From Streptomyces sp. SAI-135 (GTDB taxonomy: Bacteria > Actinomycetota > Actinomycetes > Streptomycetales > Streptomycetaceae), in the NCBI RefSeq assembly GCF_029893805.1, contig NZ_JARXYP010000002.1, positions 7,626,001 through 7,690,000 on the forward strand: a stretch of 64,000 bases of DNA, read 5' to 3'. Made by a program: the position numbers and the translations under genes. The notes below the pieces were generated by a model. That model had not been told where the DNA came from. It was given only the letters and a program-made list of their open reading frames with translations, and ran no database searches. Shown one piece after another: positions 53,094-61,537 of the stretch (its first letter is position 1; each line of letters begins with the position of its first letter).

Positions 53094-53865
53094 GGACACC
53101 AGGGACGAGCGCACCCCCACCGTCATCGCGGACGAGCTGCACATCGTCTACCGCGTCAACGGCGCCAAGACCGGCAAGGGCAGCGCGACCGCCGCGCTGA
53201 GCCGCATCCTCAAGCGCGGCGAGGAGCGGGGGGTGCGCAAGGTGCACGCCGTCAAGGGCGTCTCCTTCGTCGCCTACAAGGGTGAGGCCGTCGGCCTGAT
53301 CGGCTCCAACGGCTCGGGCAAGTCGACCCTCCTGCGGGCCATCGCCGGTCTGCTGCCGGCGGAGAGCGGCCGCGTCTACACCCACGGCCAGCCCTCGCTG
53401 CTCGGTGTCAACGCGGCGCTCATGAACGACCTCACCGGCGAGCGCAACGTCATATTGGGCGGTCTGGCCATGGGCATGTCCCGGGAGCAGATCAAGGAGC
53501 GCTACCAGGAGATCGTCGACTTCTCCGGGATCAACGAGAAGGGCGACTTCATCACCCTTCCGATGCGCACCTATTCCTCGGGCATGGCGGCGCGGCTGCG
53601 CTTCTCCATCGCCGCCGCCAAGGACCACGACGTCCTGATGATCGACGAGGCCCTGGCCACCGGAGACCGCAAGTTCCAGAAGCGCTCCGAGGAGCGCATC
53701 CGGGAACTGCGCAAGGAGGCCGGCACGGTGTTTCTCGTCAGTCACAACAACAAGTCGATCCGTGACACCTGCAACCGCGTGCTGTGGCTGGAGCGCGGCG
53801 AGCTGCGCATGGACGGCCCGACCGACGAGGTCATCAAGGAGTACGAGAAGTTCACGGGCAAGTAG
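53086..53865 (+). CDS. ABC exporter ATPase (TagH/Wzt-like)
   Basis: 259-aa nucleotide-binding subunit. Walker A is GLIGSNGSGKSTLLRAI (about 72-88), signature YSSGMAARLRFSIAAA, Walker B DVLMIDEALATGD, and the H loop FLVSHN. The Tyr-Ser-Ser-Gly-Met signature and the DEALATGD string belong to the teichoic acid/O-antigen export group. It lacks the C-terminal carbohydrate-binding domain of long Wzt proteins, so, as with TagH-short types, export should not depend on recognising a capped chain end. An N-terminal extension of about 35 residues (KTGKGSATAALSRILKRG) is unusual. A strong terminator follows. Confidence 0.94.
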   Translation: MAEDTRDERTPTVIADELHIVYRVNGAKTGKGSATAALSRILKRGEERGVRKVHAVKGVSFVAYKGEAVGLIGSNGSGKSTLLRAIAGLLPAESGRVYTHGQPSLLGVNAALMNDLTGERNVILGGLAMGMSREQIKERYQEIVDFSGINEKGDFITLPMRTYSSGMAARLRFSIAAAKDHDVLMIDEALATGDRKFQKRSEERIRELRKEAGTVFLVSHNNKSIRDTCNRVLWLERGELRMDGPTDEVIKEYEKFTGK

Positions 53866-53906
53866 TCCACCCCGCCCCGGACGAAAAACACCGCTTGGCT
53901 CCACCG

Positions 53907-53935
53907 GGCCCCGCCGGAACTGTTCCGGCGGGGCC
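53907..53935 (+). terminator. Strong terminator at the end of the export operon
   Basis: GGCCCCGCCGGAA (53907-53919) pairs perfectly with TTCCGGCGGGGCC (53923-53935) around a 3-base loop, 42 bases beyond the ATPase stop. It separates the export operon from the hopanoid operon. Confidence 0.85.
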
Positions 53936-54036
53936 ACACGTCTGCAAAGGAAGCGTCAACTTCGGCGCCTCTTAGGAATCTTGGGGCCAATCGGTGTGTT
54001 GTTGTGATGTGCAGGACACCCCGACGATCCTTGCCG

Positions 54037-54048
54037 CGTTGTACAACG
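54037..54048. promoter_or_regulatory. Perfect palindrome CGTTGTACAACG upstream of the hopanoid operon
   Basis: A 12-bp perfect palindrome in the 325-base region between the export operon terminator and the first hopanoid frame. A -10-like GATAAT lies downstream at 54085-54090. It may be the operator for a regulator of hopanoid synthesis. Apart from this and the terminator, I see no gene in 53866-54190. Confidence 0.5.
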
Positions 54049-54190
54049 TAAGCTGTACCGGTGCCCAATCGCGGCAAGTAGGGCGATAATGCGCGACACC
54101 CGATCACGGGGACGCCGCGCGGACGGCTGGGCGGCGTGTCCGAAATAGTGCGTATTGGGTCCGCGGTGTAGAACGGGAGATGTGACGGCG

Positions 54191-54256
54191 ATGGCTACGG
54201 AAACTCCCCAGCTCAACGCAGCACGTGCCGTCCCCGCCGCAGGCAGGCGGCGATGA
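54191..54256 (+). CDS. Possible 21-aa leader peptide overlapping hpnC
   Basis: An ATG at 54191 opens a 21-aa frame (MATETPQLNAARAV then PAAGRRR) whose stop overlaps the hpnC start (ATGA). GGGAG lies about eleven bases upstream; a GTG at 54182 is in frame as well. hpnC itself has no strong ribosome site of its own just upstream, so coupling through this frame is plausible. Its reality is unproven. Confidence 0.4.
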   Translation: MATETPQLNAARAVPAAGRRR

Positions 54257-55155
54257 CCGAGACCGGCACGACGCGCCCCGGCACAACGGAGCGCGGAACG
54301 CTCGACAAGGCCGCGGCGGAGAACTTCCCCGTGGCTCCGTTCTTCCTGCCCAAGGACTGGCGCACCGACCTCATGGCGGTCTACGGCTTCGCGCGCCTCG
54401 TCGACGACATCGGCGACGGCGACCTGGCCCCCGGCGGCGCCGACGCCCGGCTGCTCGGCGTGTCGCCCGAGGAGGCCGAGGACCGGCTCGTCCTGCTGGA
54501 CGCCTTCGAGGCCGACCTGCACCGCGTCTTCTCCGGAGAACCCCGCCACCCGCTGCTGCGCCGCCTGCGGCCCACGGTCCGGCGGCGCTCCCTCACCCCC
54601 GAGCCCTTCCTCGGCCTGATCGCCGCCAACCGCCAGGACCAGCTCGTCACCCGCTACGAGACCTACGACGACCTGCTCGCCTACTGCGAGCTGTCGGCCA
54701 ACCCCGTCGGCCGTCTGGTGCTCGCCGTCACCGGCACCTCGACCCCCGAGCGGGTGCGCCTGTCGGACGCGATCTGCACGGCCCTCCAGGTCGTCGAACA
54801 CCTCCAGGACGTCGCCGAGGACCTCGGCCGCGACCGGATCTATCTGCCCGCCGTGGACATGAAGCGCTTTCACGTCCAGGAGGCGGACCTCGCCATGAAA
54901 ACCGCGAGCGCGTCGGTGCGCGCTCTGGTTGCATACGAGGCGCAACGCGCCCGCGAACTCCTGAATGAAGGCGCCCCCCTGGTGGGTAGCGTCCACGGCA
55001 GACTGAAGCTGCTGCTCGCAGGGTTCGTGGCGGGGGGAAGGGCGGCGCTCCGCGCGATCGCCGCCGCCGAACACGACGTACTTCCCGGCCCGCCCAAGCC
55101 CGGCAAGCTCCAGCTGCTGCGCGAGGTGGGCGTCACTCTGCGAGGAGAGGGGTGA
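54253..55155 (+). CDS. hpnC: Hydroxysqualene synthase-type enzyme HpnC
   Basis: 300-aa head-to-head prenyl synthase family protein. It has the two acidic motifs, VDDIGDGD (residues 46-53) and EHLQDVAEDLGRDRIYLP, the second with one position changed relative to HpnD. In the three-enzyme squalene route of hopanoid producers HpnD makes presqualene diphosphate from two farnesyl diphosphates, HpnC turns it into hydroxysqualene and HpnE reduces that to squalene. ATG 54253 overlaps a tiny upstream frame; hpnD overlaps its end (GTGA), so the pair is coupled. It opens the hopanoid operon. Confidence 0.95.
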   Translation: MTETGTTRPGTTERGTLDKAAAENFPVAPFFLPKDWRTDLMAVYGFARLVDDIGDGDLAPGGADARLLGVSPEEAEDRLVLLDAFEADLHRVFSGEPRHPLLRRLRPTVRRRSLTPEPFLGLIAANRQDQLVTRYETYDDLLAYCELSANPVGRLVLAVTGTSTPERVRLSDAICTALQVVEHLQDVAEDLGRDRIYLPAVDMKRFHVQEADLAMKTASASVRALVAYEAQRARELLNEGAPLVGSVHGRLKLLLAGFVAGGRAALRAIAAAEHDVLPGPPKPGKLQLLREVGVTLRGEG

Positions 55156-56102
55156 TCCGGACCGTGGAGTCACCATCGCACGTGTCCGCACCGGTACTCG
55201 CCGCCTACAGCTACTGCGAGGCAGTGACCGGACAGCAGGCGCGCAACTTCGCGTACGGCATCAGGCTGCTGCCGACGTCCAAGCGGCGTGCGATGTCGGC
55301 GCTCTACGCGTTCTCACGGCGCGTCGACGACATCGGGGACGGCGCCCTGGCGGACGGTGTCAAGGCCGCGAGACTCGAGGAGACCCGGGCGATGCTGACC
55401 CGGGTGCGGGAGGGCTCGGTCGACGAGGACGACACCGATCCGGTGGCCGTCGCCCTCGCCCACGCCGCCGAGACCTTCCCGATCCCGCTGGGCGGCCTGG
55501 ACGAGCTCATCGACGGCGTCCTGATGGACGTACGCGGCGAGACCTACGAGACCTGGGACGACCTGAAGGTGTACTGCCGCTGTGTGGCGGGCGCCATCGG
55601 GCGGCTCTCGCTCGGCGTCTTCGGTACCGAACCAGGGGCGCGCGCCGCCGAACGCGCGCCGGAGTATGCCGACACGCTCGGCCTTGCGCTCCAGCTCACC
55701 AACATCCTCAGAGACATCCGTGAGGACGCCGAGGGCGGGCGCGTCTATCTCCCCGCCGACGACCTCGCGAAGTTCGGCTGCTCGGCCGGCTTCAAGGGGC
55801 CGAAACCACCGGAGGGCGCCGACTTCGCGGGCCTCGTGCACTTCGAAGTGCGACGGGCCCGCGCCCTTTTCGCCGAGGGCTACCGGCTGCTCCCCATGCT
55901 CGACCGGCGCAGCGGCGCCTGTGTCGCCGCCATGGCCGGCATCTACCGCCGCCTGCTCGACCGCATCGAGCGCGACCCCGAGGCGGTGCTGCGCGGCCGG
56001 GTCTCGCTGCCCGGGCGCGAGAAGGCGTACGTCGCCGTGCGCGGCCTGTCCGGCCTGGACACCCGGCATGTGACACGGCGGACCGTCAGGAGGCGCGCCT
56101 GA
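55152..56102 (+). CDS. hpnD: Presqualene diphosphate synthase HpnD
   Basis: 316-aa enzyme condensing two farnesyl diphosphates to presqualene diphosphate. Landmarks: RNFAYGIRLLPTSKRRAMSALYAFSRR, first acidic motif VDDIGDG (about 56-62), then TLGLALQLTNILRDIREDAEGGRVYLP (second acidic motif DIRED). The Tyr and Phe positions around ALYAFSRRVDD are those of phytoene/squalene synthases. GTG 55152 lies within the hpnC stop. The small gene that follows begins in its stop (TGATG), so translation of four successive frames is linked. Confidence 0.95.
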   Translation: MIRTVESPSHVSAPVLAAYSYCEAVTGQQARNFAYGIRLLPTSKRRAMSALYAFSRRVDDIGDGALADGVKAARLEETRAMLTRVREGSVDEDDTDPVAVALAHAAETFPIPLGGLDELIDGVLMDVRGETYETWDDLKVYCRCVAGAIGRLSLGVFGTEPGARAAERAPEYADTLGLALQLTNILRDIREDAEGGRVYLPADDLAKFGCSAGFKGPKPPEGADFAGLVHFEVRRARALFAEGYRLLPMLDRRSGACVAAMAGIYRRLLDRIERDPEAVLRGRVSLPGREKAYVAVRGLSGLDTRHVTRRTVRRRA

Positions 56103-56251
56103 TGGACCCTGTGGACAATTCGGTCCAAGGTGATGCGGCCGGAGAAGAACGGCACGCAACCCTCCGCTCAAGGACGGCGTCCCTGACTGCAACGGCCGGA
56201 CGTGCACCGCTCCAGCACCACGGCGTCCGGGCAGGGGAGGGTGTGCGATGA
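56102..56251 (+). CDS. 49-aa conserved small protein between hpnD and hpnE (DUF6380-like)
   Basis: ATG 56102 overlaps the hpnD stop (TGATG), and the stop overlaps the hpnE start (ATGA), so this frame is coupled on both sides. The product starts MDPVDNSVQGDAAGEERHA, continues TLRSRTASLTATAGRAPL and ends HHGVRAGEGVR. I recall a small gene at the same place in S. coelicolor (SCO6761) and the family name DUF6380, both from memory. It is hydrophilic, without signal or membrane span. Function unknown. Confidence 0.72.
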   Translation: MDPVDNSVQGDAAGEERHATLRSRTASLTATAGRAPLQHHGVRAGEGVR

Positions 56252-57642
56252 CCGACGGGCAGCGGTCCGGACGCGACGCCGTCGTGATCGGCGGAGGGCT
56301 CGCCGGCATCACCACCGCGCTCGCGCTCGCCGACGCCGGGGTCCGCGTCACCCTGCTCGAAGGCAGGCCACGCCTGGGCGGGCTCGCCTTCTCCTTCCAG
56401 CGCGGCGAACTGACCGTCGACAACGGACAGCACGTCTACCTGCGCTGCTGCACCGCCTACCGCTGGTTCCTCGACCGCATCGAGGGGACGGCGCTGGCGC
56501 CGCTGCAGGATCGTCTCGACGTGCCCGTGCTCGACCTGGCCCGGCCGGAGGGCCGACGGCTCGGCAGGCTGCGGCGCGACGCGCTGCCGGTGCCCCTGCA
56601 CCTGGGACGCAGCCTCGCGACCTATCCGCACCTCTCGCTCGCCGAGCGGGCCGGGGTGGGGCGTGCCGCGCTCGCGCTCAAGGGGCTCGACCTCGCCGAT
56701 CCGAACCTGGACGCACAGGACTTCGGCAGCTGGCTGACCGCGCACGGTCAGTCGGCGCGTGCCGTGGAGGCCCTGTGGGACCTGGTCGGGGTCGCCACTC
56801 TCAACGCGGTCGCGGGCGACGCCTCGCTGGGGCTCGCCGCGATGGTGTTCAAGACCGGTCTGCTGTCCGACCCGGGCGCCGCCGACATCGGCTGGGCCCA
56901 CGTACCGCTGGGTGAACTGCACGACCGGCTGGCCCGCAAGGCGCTCGACTCCGCGGGCGTGCGTACCGAGGTCCGTACACGCGTCACCTCCATCTCCACT
57001 GACGAGAACGGCACTTGGAGCGTCGAGGTTCCCGGGGAGACGCTCCGGGCCGACGCCGTGGTGCTCGCCGTGGCCCAGGGCGAGGCGGCTGACCTGCTGC
57101 CGGAGGGTGCTTTGGACGCCCCCGAAAATCTTCGGGAGATCGGCACCGCGCCGATCCTCAACGTCCATGTCGTCTACGACCGCAAGGTCCTCGACAAGCC
57201 GTTCTTCGCCGCCCTCGGCACCCCCGTGCAGTGGGTCTTCGACCGCACCGACGCCTCCGGGCTGCGCGAGGGCCAGTACCTCGCCCTGTCCCAGTCGGCC
57301 GCGCACGAGGAGATCGACGAGCCGGTGGCCGTACTGCGCGAGCGCTACCTTCCCGAGCTGGAGCGGCTGCTGCCGCTCGCCCGCGGCGCCGAGGTGAAGG
57401 ACTTCTTCGTGACCCGGGAGCGCACGGCGACCTTCGCTCCCACCCCCGGTGTCGGACGGCTGCGGCCCGGCGCCCGTACCAAAGCCCCCGGCCTCTACCT
57501 GGCCGGCGCGTGGACCGCCACAGGGTGGCCCGCGACCATGGAGAGTGCGGTCCGCAGCGGTGTGAGTGCGGCGGACGCCGCCCTCGCCGCCCTGGGCCGG
57601 CCTCGCCCCGCCCGTCTCTTCGACTTCGAGGAGGCCGCGTGA
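56248..57642 (+). CDS. hpnE: Hydroxysqualene dehydroxylase HpnE
   Basis: 464-aa flavin amine oxidase-like protein. The FAD-binding fold opens with AVVIGGGLAGITTALALADAG (about 11-31) and LLEGRPRLGGLAFSF; the C-terminal FAD contact is GLYLAGAWTATGWPATMESAVRSG. In the bacterial squalene route it reduces hydroxysqualene with FADH2 to squalene. The polyprenyl synthase gene starts at its stop. Relatives include carotenoid desaturases, but the position after hpnC and hpnD settles the role. Confidence 0.95.
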   Translation: MTDGQRSGRDAVVIGGGLAGITTALALADAGVRVTLLEGRPRLGGLAFSFQRGELTVDNGQHVYLRCCTAYRWFLDRIEGTALAPLQDRLDVPVLDLARPEGRRLGRLRRDALPVPLHLGRSLATYPHLSLAERAGVGRAALALKGLDLADPNLDAQDFGSWLTAHGQSARAVEALWDLVGVATLNAVAGDASLGLAAMVFKTGLLSDPGAADIGWAHVPLGELHDRLARKALDSAGVRTEVRTRVTSISTDENGTWSVEVPGETLRADAVVLAVAQGEAADLLPEGALDAPENLREIGTAPILNVHVVYDRKVLDKPFFAALGTPVQWVFDRTDASGLREGQYLALSQSAAHEEIDEPVAVLRERYLPELERLLPLARGAEVKDFFVTRERTATFAPTPGVGRLRPGARTKAPGLYLAGAWTATGWPATMESAVRSGVSAADAALAALGRPRPARLFDFEEAA

Positions 57643-58778
57643 TGCTCGACCAGCACGGCGTATCCGGCCCCAGCACCTCCGGTACCGCAACAAGAGGAGA
57701 GACTGTGCCCACTGTGCCCCCGGCCGAGACGGCCGCTGCGAGGTCCGCGGTGGACGTGACCGCGCTCCTGGAGCGCGGCCGGACCCTGGCCACTCCGGTG
57801 CTGAAGGCGGCCGTCGACCGCCTCGCCTCCCCGATGGACACCGTTTCCGCCTATCACTTCGGCTGGATCGACGCCCAGGGCAACCCGGCGGACGGCGACG
57901 GCGGCAAGGCCGTGCGCCCCGCCCTCGCCGTCCTGTCGGCCGAGGTCACCGGTGCCGCGCCCGAGACCGGCGTCCCCGGCGCGGTCGCCGTCGAACTGGT
58001 CCACAACTTCTCCCTGCTGCACGACGACCTGATGGACGGCGACGAGCAGCGCCGCCACCGCGACACGGTGTGGAAGGTGCACGGCCCCGCCCAGGCCATT
58101 CTGGTCGGCGACGCCCTGTTCGCCCTGGCCAACGAGGTCCTCCTGGAACTCGGTACCGTCGAGGCCGGCCGCGCCACCCGCCGGCTGACCACCGCAACCC
58201 GCGCCCTGATCGACGGCCAGGCCCAGGACATCTCCTACGAGCACCGCGACCGCGTCAGCGTCGAGGAGTGCCTGGAGATGGAGGGCAACAAGACCGGCGC
58301 GCTGCTCGCCTGCGCCTCCTCCATCGGCGCCGTGCTCGGCGGAGCGGACGACCGCACCGCCGACACCCTGGAGAAGTACGGCTATCACCTGGGCCTCGCC
58401 TTCCAGGCCGTCGACGACCTCCTCGGCATCTGGGGCGACCCGGTCTCCACCGGCAAGCAGACCTGGAGCGACCTGCGCCAGCGCAAGAAGTCCCTGCCGG
58501 TCGTGGCCGCGCTCGCGGCGGGCGGTGCCGCCTCCGAGCGGCTCGGCGAGATCCTCGCCGCCGACGCCAAGAGCAGCGACTTCGAGAACTTCTCCGAGGA
58601 GGAGTTCGCGGCCCGCGCCGCCCTCATCGAGGAGGCGGGCGGCCGCGAGTGGACGGCCGCGGAGGCCCGACGTCAGCACACCATCGCCATCGAAGCCCTG
58701 GACGCCGTGGACATGCCCGAGCGGGTGCGGGCGCAGTTCACGGCGCTCGCGGACTTCGTCGTCGTACGAAAGAGATGA
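57642..58778 (+). CDS. Polyprenyl (farnesyl-type) diphosphate synthase
   Basis: 378-aa all-alpha prenyltransferase that chains isopentenyl diphosphate onto an allylic primer. The first Asp-rich motif is LLHDDLMDGDEQRR (about 126-139), the second AVDDLLGIWGD (about 259-269). The residues before the first motif (HNFSLLHDD) carry Phe and Leu at the chain-length positions, fitting a short-chain product, and the place in the hopanoid operon suggests farnesyl diphosphate. A 40-residue Pro/Thr-rich lead is unusual. ATG 57642 (TGATG with the hpnE stop) is used; GTG 57639 is one codon upstream; GAGGAGG serves both. Confidence 0.94.
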   Translation: MLDQHGVSGPSTSGTATRGETVPTVPPAETAAARSAVDVTALLERGRTLATPVLKAAVDRLASPMDTVSAYHFGWIDAQGNPADGDGGKAVRPALAVLSAEVTGAAPETGVPGAVAVELVHNFSLLHDDLMDGDEQRRHRDTVWKVHGPAQAILVGDALFALANEVLLELGTVEAGRATRRLTTATRALIDGQAQDISYEHRDRVSVEECLEMEGNKTGALLACASSIGAVLGGADDRTADTLEKYGYHLGLAFQAVDDLLGIWGDPVSTGKQTWSDLRQRKKSLPVVAALAAGGAASERLGEILAADAKSSDFENFSEEEFAARAALIEEAGGREWTAAEARRQHTIAIEALDAVDMPERVRAQFTALADFVVVRKR

Positions 58779-58899
58779 TCACTATCGGTCGAATAGCCCT
58801 CGCGTAGTCGCCGGCCGGTGCTGCGAGGAAAGGAAAGGCACCGGCCGACGGCGGACCCACAGCAGAGCACCACATTGCACACTGCACGAAGGGGAAGCC

Positions 58900-60891
58900 A
58901 TGACAGCGACGACCGACGGAAGCACCGGGGCCCTGCCGCCCCGCGCTGCCGCGGCCAGCGAAATCCACCTCGAGACCCCCGTGGCGGCCGGGATACAAGA
59001 AGCCGCCCTGCGTGCCGTCCAGCGCGCCACCGACCACCTGCTCGCCCGGCAGGACGCCGAGGGCTGGTGGAAGGGCGACCTGGAGACCAACGTCACGATG
59101 GACGCCGAGGACCTGCTGCTGCGTCAGTTCCTCGGTATCCGCGACGAGTCGACCACCCGGGCCGCGGCCAAGTTCATCCGCGGTGAGCAGCGCGAGGACG
59201 GCACCTGGGCCAGCTTCTACGGCGGCCCCGGTGAACTCTCCACCACCGTCGAGGCGTACGTCGCCCTCCGTCTGGACGGCGACGCGCCGGACGCCCCGCA
59301 CATGGCGAAGGCCTCCGCCTGGATCCGCGCCCAGGGCGGGATCGCCGCCGCCCGCGTCTTCACCCGGATCTGGCTCGCCCTGTTCGGCTGGTGGAAGTGG
59401 GAGGACCTGCCCGAACTCCCGCCCGAGCTCATCTACTTCCCCAAGTGGGTCCCGCTCAACATCTACGACTTCGGCTGCTGGGCCCGCCAGACGATCGTCC
59501 CGCTGACGATCGTCTCCGCGAAGCGCCCGGTGCGGCCGGCACCCTTCCCGCTCGACGAACTGCACACCGACCCGGCCGACCCGAACCCGGCCAGACCCCT
59601 CGCGCCGGTGGCGAGTTGGGACGGTGCCTTCCAGCGCCTCGACAAGGCGCTGCACCAGCTGCGCAAGGTCGCCCCGCGCAGACTGCGCAGAGCCGCCATG
59701 AACAGCGCGGCCCGCTGGATCATCGAGCGGCAGGAGAACGACGGTTGCTGGGGCGGCATCCAGCCCCCGGCCGTGTACTCGGTGATCGCCCTGCACCTGC
59801 TCGGCTACGACCTCCAGCACCCGGTCATGCGGGCCGGTCTGGAGTCGCTTGACCGGTTCGCCATCTGGCGCGAGGACGGGGCCCGGATGATCGAGGCCTG
59901 CCAGTCGCCGGTCTGGGACACCTGCCTCGCCACCATCGCGCTCTTCGACGCCGGAGTGCCCGCCGATCATCCGCAGCTCGTCAAGGCCGCGGACTGGATG
60001 CTCGGCGAGGAGATCGTGCGGCCTGGCGACTGGGCCGTCAAACGCCCCCAACTCCCGCCCGGCGGCTGGGCGTTCGAGTTCCACAACGACAACTACCCCG
60101 ACATCGACGACACCGCCGAGGTCGTCCTCGCACTGCGCCGGGTCAAGCACCACGACCCCGAGCGGGTGGAGAGGGCCATCGGGCGCGGGGTGCGCTGGAA
60201 CCTCGGGATGCAGTCGAAGAACGGCGCCTGGGGCGCCTTCGACGTCGACAACACCAGCCCGTTCCCCAACCGGTTGCCGTTCTGCGACTTCGGCGAGGTC
60301 ATCGACCCGCCGTCCGCCGACGTCACCGCCCACGTGGTGGAGATGCTGGCCGTCGAGGGCCTGTCCCACGACCCGCGCACCCGGCGCGGCATCGAGTGGC
60401 TGCTCGCCGAACAGGAGCCGGACGGCTCGTGGTTCGGACGCTGGGGCGTCAACTACATCTACGGCACCGGCTCGGTGGTGCCCGCGCTGACGGCCGCCGG
60501 ACTGCCCGCCTCGCACCCGGCGATCCGGCGGGCGGTGGCCTGGCTGGAGAAGGTCCAGAACGACGACGGCGGCTGGGGCGAGGACCTGCGCTCCTACAAG
60601 TACGTCAAGGAGTGGAGCGGCCGCGGCGCCTCCACCGCCTCCCAGACGGCCTGGGCGCTGATGGCGCTGCTGGCCGCGGGGGAGAGGGACTCCAAGGCCG
60701 TCGAGCGCGGCATCGCCTGGCTCGCGAGCACCCAGCGCGAGGACGGCTCCTGGGACGAGCCCTACTTCACCGGCACCGGCTTCCCCTGGGACTTCTCCAT
60801 CAACTACCACCTCTACCGGCAGGTCTTCCCGCTCACCGCGCTCGGCCGCTACGTCCACGGAGAACCGTTCTCCCGGACCGAGGCCCTCTGA
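58900..60891 (+). CDS. shc: Squalene-hopene cyclase
   Basis: 663-aa class II triterpene cyclase that folds squalene into hopene and diplopterol. The acid motif DIDDTA is at 401-406 (Asp403 or its neighbours protonate the substrate). QW-type repeats recur (QDAEGWW, QREDGTW, QENDGCWGG, QSKNGAWG, QEPDGSWFG, QNDDGGWGE, QREDGSW), and WGGIQPPAVYS is present. The two alpha-barrel plan and length match bacterial Shc. It is a membrane-dipping enzyme. ATG 58900 follows AAGGGGAAG. A 121-base gap before it might hold a separate promoter. hpnG starts in its stop (TGATG). Confidence 0.97.
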   Translation: MTATTDGSTGALPPRAAAASEIHLETPVAAGIQEAALRAVQRATDHLLARQDAEGWWKGDLETNVTMDAEDLLLRQFLGIRDESTTRAAAKFIRGEQREDGTWASFYGGPGELSTTVEAYVALRLDGDAPDAPHMAKASAWIRAQGGIAAARVFTRIWLALFGWWKWEDLPELPPELIYFPKWVPLNIYDFGCWARQTIVPLTIVSAKRPVRPAPFPLDELHTDPADPNPARPLAPVASWDGAFQRLDKALHQLRKVAPRRLRRAAMNSAARWIIERQENDGCWGGIQPPAVYSVIALHLLGYDLQHPVMRAGLESLDRFAIWREDGARMIEACQSPVWDTCLATIALFDAGVPADHPQLVKAADWMLGEEIVRPGDWAVKRPQLPPGGWAFEFHNDNYPDIDDTAEVVLALRRVKHHDPERVERAIGRGVRWNLGMQSKNGAWGAFDVDNTSPFPNRLPFCDFGEVIDPPSADVTAHVVEMLAVEGLSHDPRTRRGIEWLLAEQEPDGSWFGRWGVNYIYGTGSVVPALTAAGLPASHPAIRRAVAWLEKVQNDDGGWGEDLRSYKYVKEWSGRGASTASQTAWALMALLAAGERDSKAVERGIAWLASTQREDGSWDEPYFTGTGFPWDFSINYHLYRQVFPLTALGRYVHGEPFSRTEAL

Positions 60892-61532
60892 TGAGCACGC
60901 GGCCCGCCTCCGCCCCGCTGCTGATCGCCTGCGCCCTCGGCATCGAGCACCTCGCCCTGCGCACCGGCGAGCGCGGCGGGGCCGGCGGGCCCGTCACCCT
61001 GCTCAGGACCGGCATGGGCCCCAGGGCGGCGCAGCGGTCCGTCACCCGGCGCCTGGCCGACCCGGCCCTCGCCGGGGCCGCCGTACTGGCCACCGGGTTC
61101 TGCGCGGGGCTCGCCCCTGGGATGCACCCCGGCGACCTGGTCGTCGCCGAGGAGACCCGCGATCCGGACGGAACCGTTCCGTGCGCGGAGACCGACCTGC
61201 TCGTCAAGGAGCTGGTACGGGCCGTGCCGGGACGCACCGTGCACACCGGACCCCTCACCGGCTCCGATCACGTCGTCCGCGGTCCCGAGCGGTCGGAGCT
61301 GCTCGCGACCGGCGCGATCGCGGTCGACATGGAGTCCGCGGCCACGCTCCTGAGCGCCGTGCGCGCGGGCGAGCGCCCCGTTGCGGCCGTCCGGGTGGTC
61401 GTGGACGCTCCACAACATGAACTCGTCCGGATCGGCACGGTACGCGGTGGAATATCAGCCTTCCGCGTCCTTCGTTCCGTCCTTCCCGCTTTCTATGAAT
61501 GGCACCGTTCCTTGCTGCTCCCCAGGAGGTGA
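60891..61532 (+). CDS. hpnG: Hopanoid-associated phosphorylase HpnG
   Basis: 213-aa nucleoside-phosphorylase-fold protein. It has TLLRTGMGPRAAQRSV, VLATGFCAGLAPGMHPGDLVVAEE and AVDMESAATL (the Glu-Ser substrate motif). HpnG removes adenine from adenosylhopane, giving phosphoribosylhopane on the way to bacteriohopanetetrol or aminobacteriohopanetriol. ATG 60891 lies in the shc stop. It is shorter than many annotated HpnG proteins but complete. Methylthioadenosine nucleosidase is the nearest alternative, unlikely in this context. Confidence 0.93.
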   Translation: MSTRPASAPLLIACALGIEHLALRTGERGGAGGPVTLLRTGMGPRAAQRSVTRRLADPALAGAAVLATGFCAGLAPGMHPGDLVVAEETRDPDGTVPCAETDLLVKELVRAVPGRTVHTGPLTGSDHVVRGPERSELLATGAIAVDMESAATLLSAVRAGERPVAAVRVVVDAPQHELVRIGTVRGGISAFRVLRSVLPAFYEWHRSLLLPRR

Positions 61533-61537
61533 GCCAG

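Noticed and set aside
45551..53865. The export operon as ordinary O-antigen or wall teichoic acid synthesis
   Set aside because: No TagA, TagF-type polymerase, LCP ligase or Wzy-like gene is present; CDP-alcohol membrane enzymes replace them, so the usual label was not applied.
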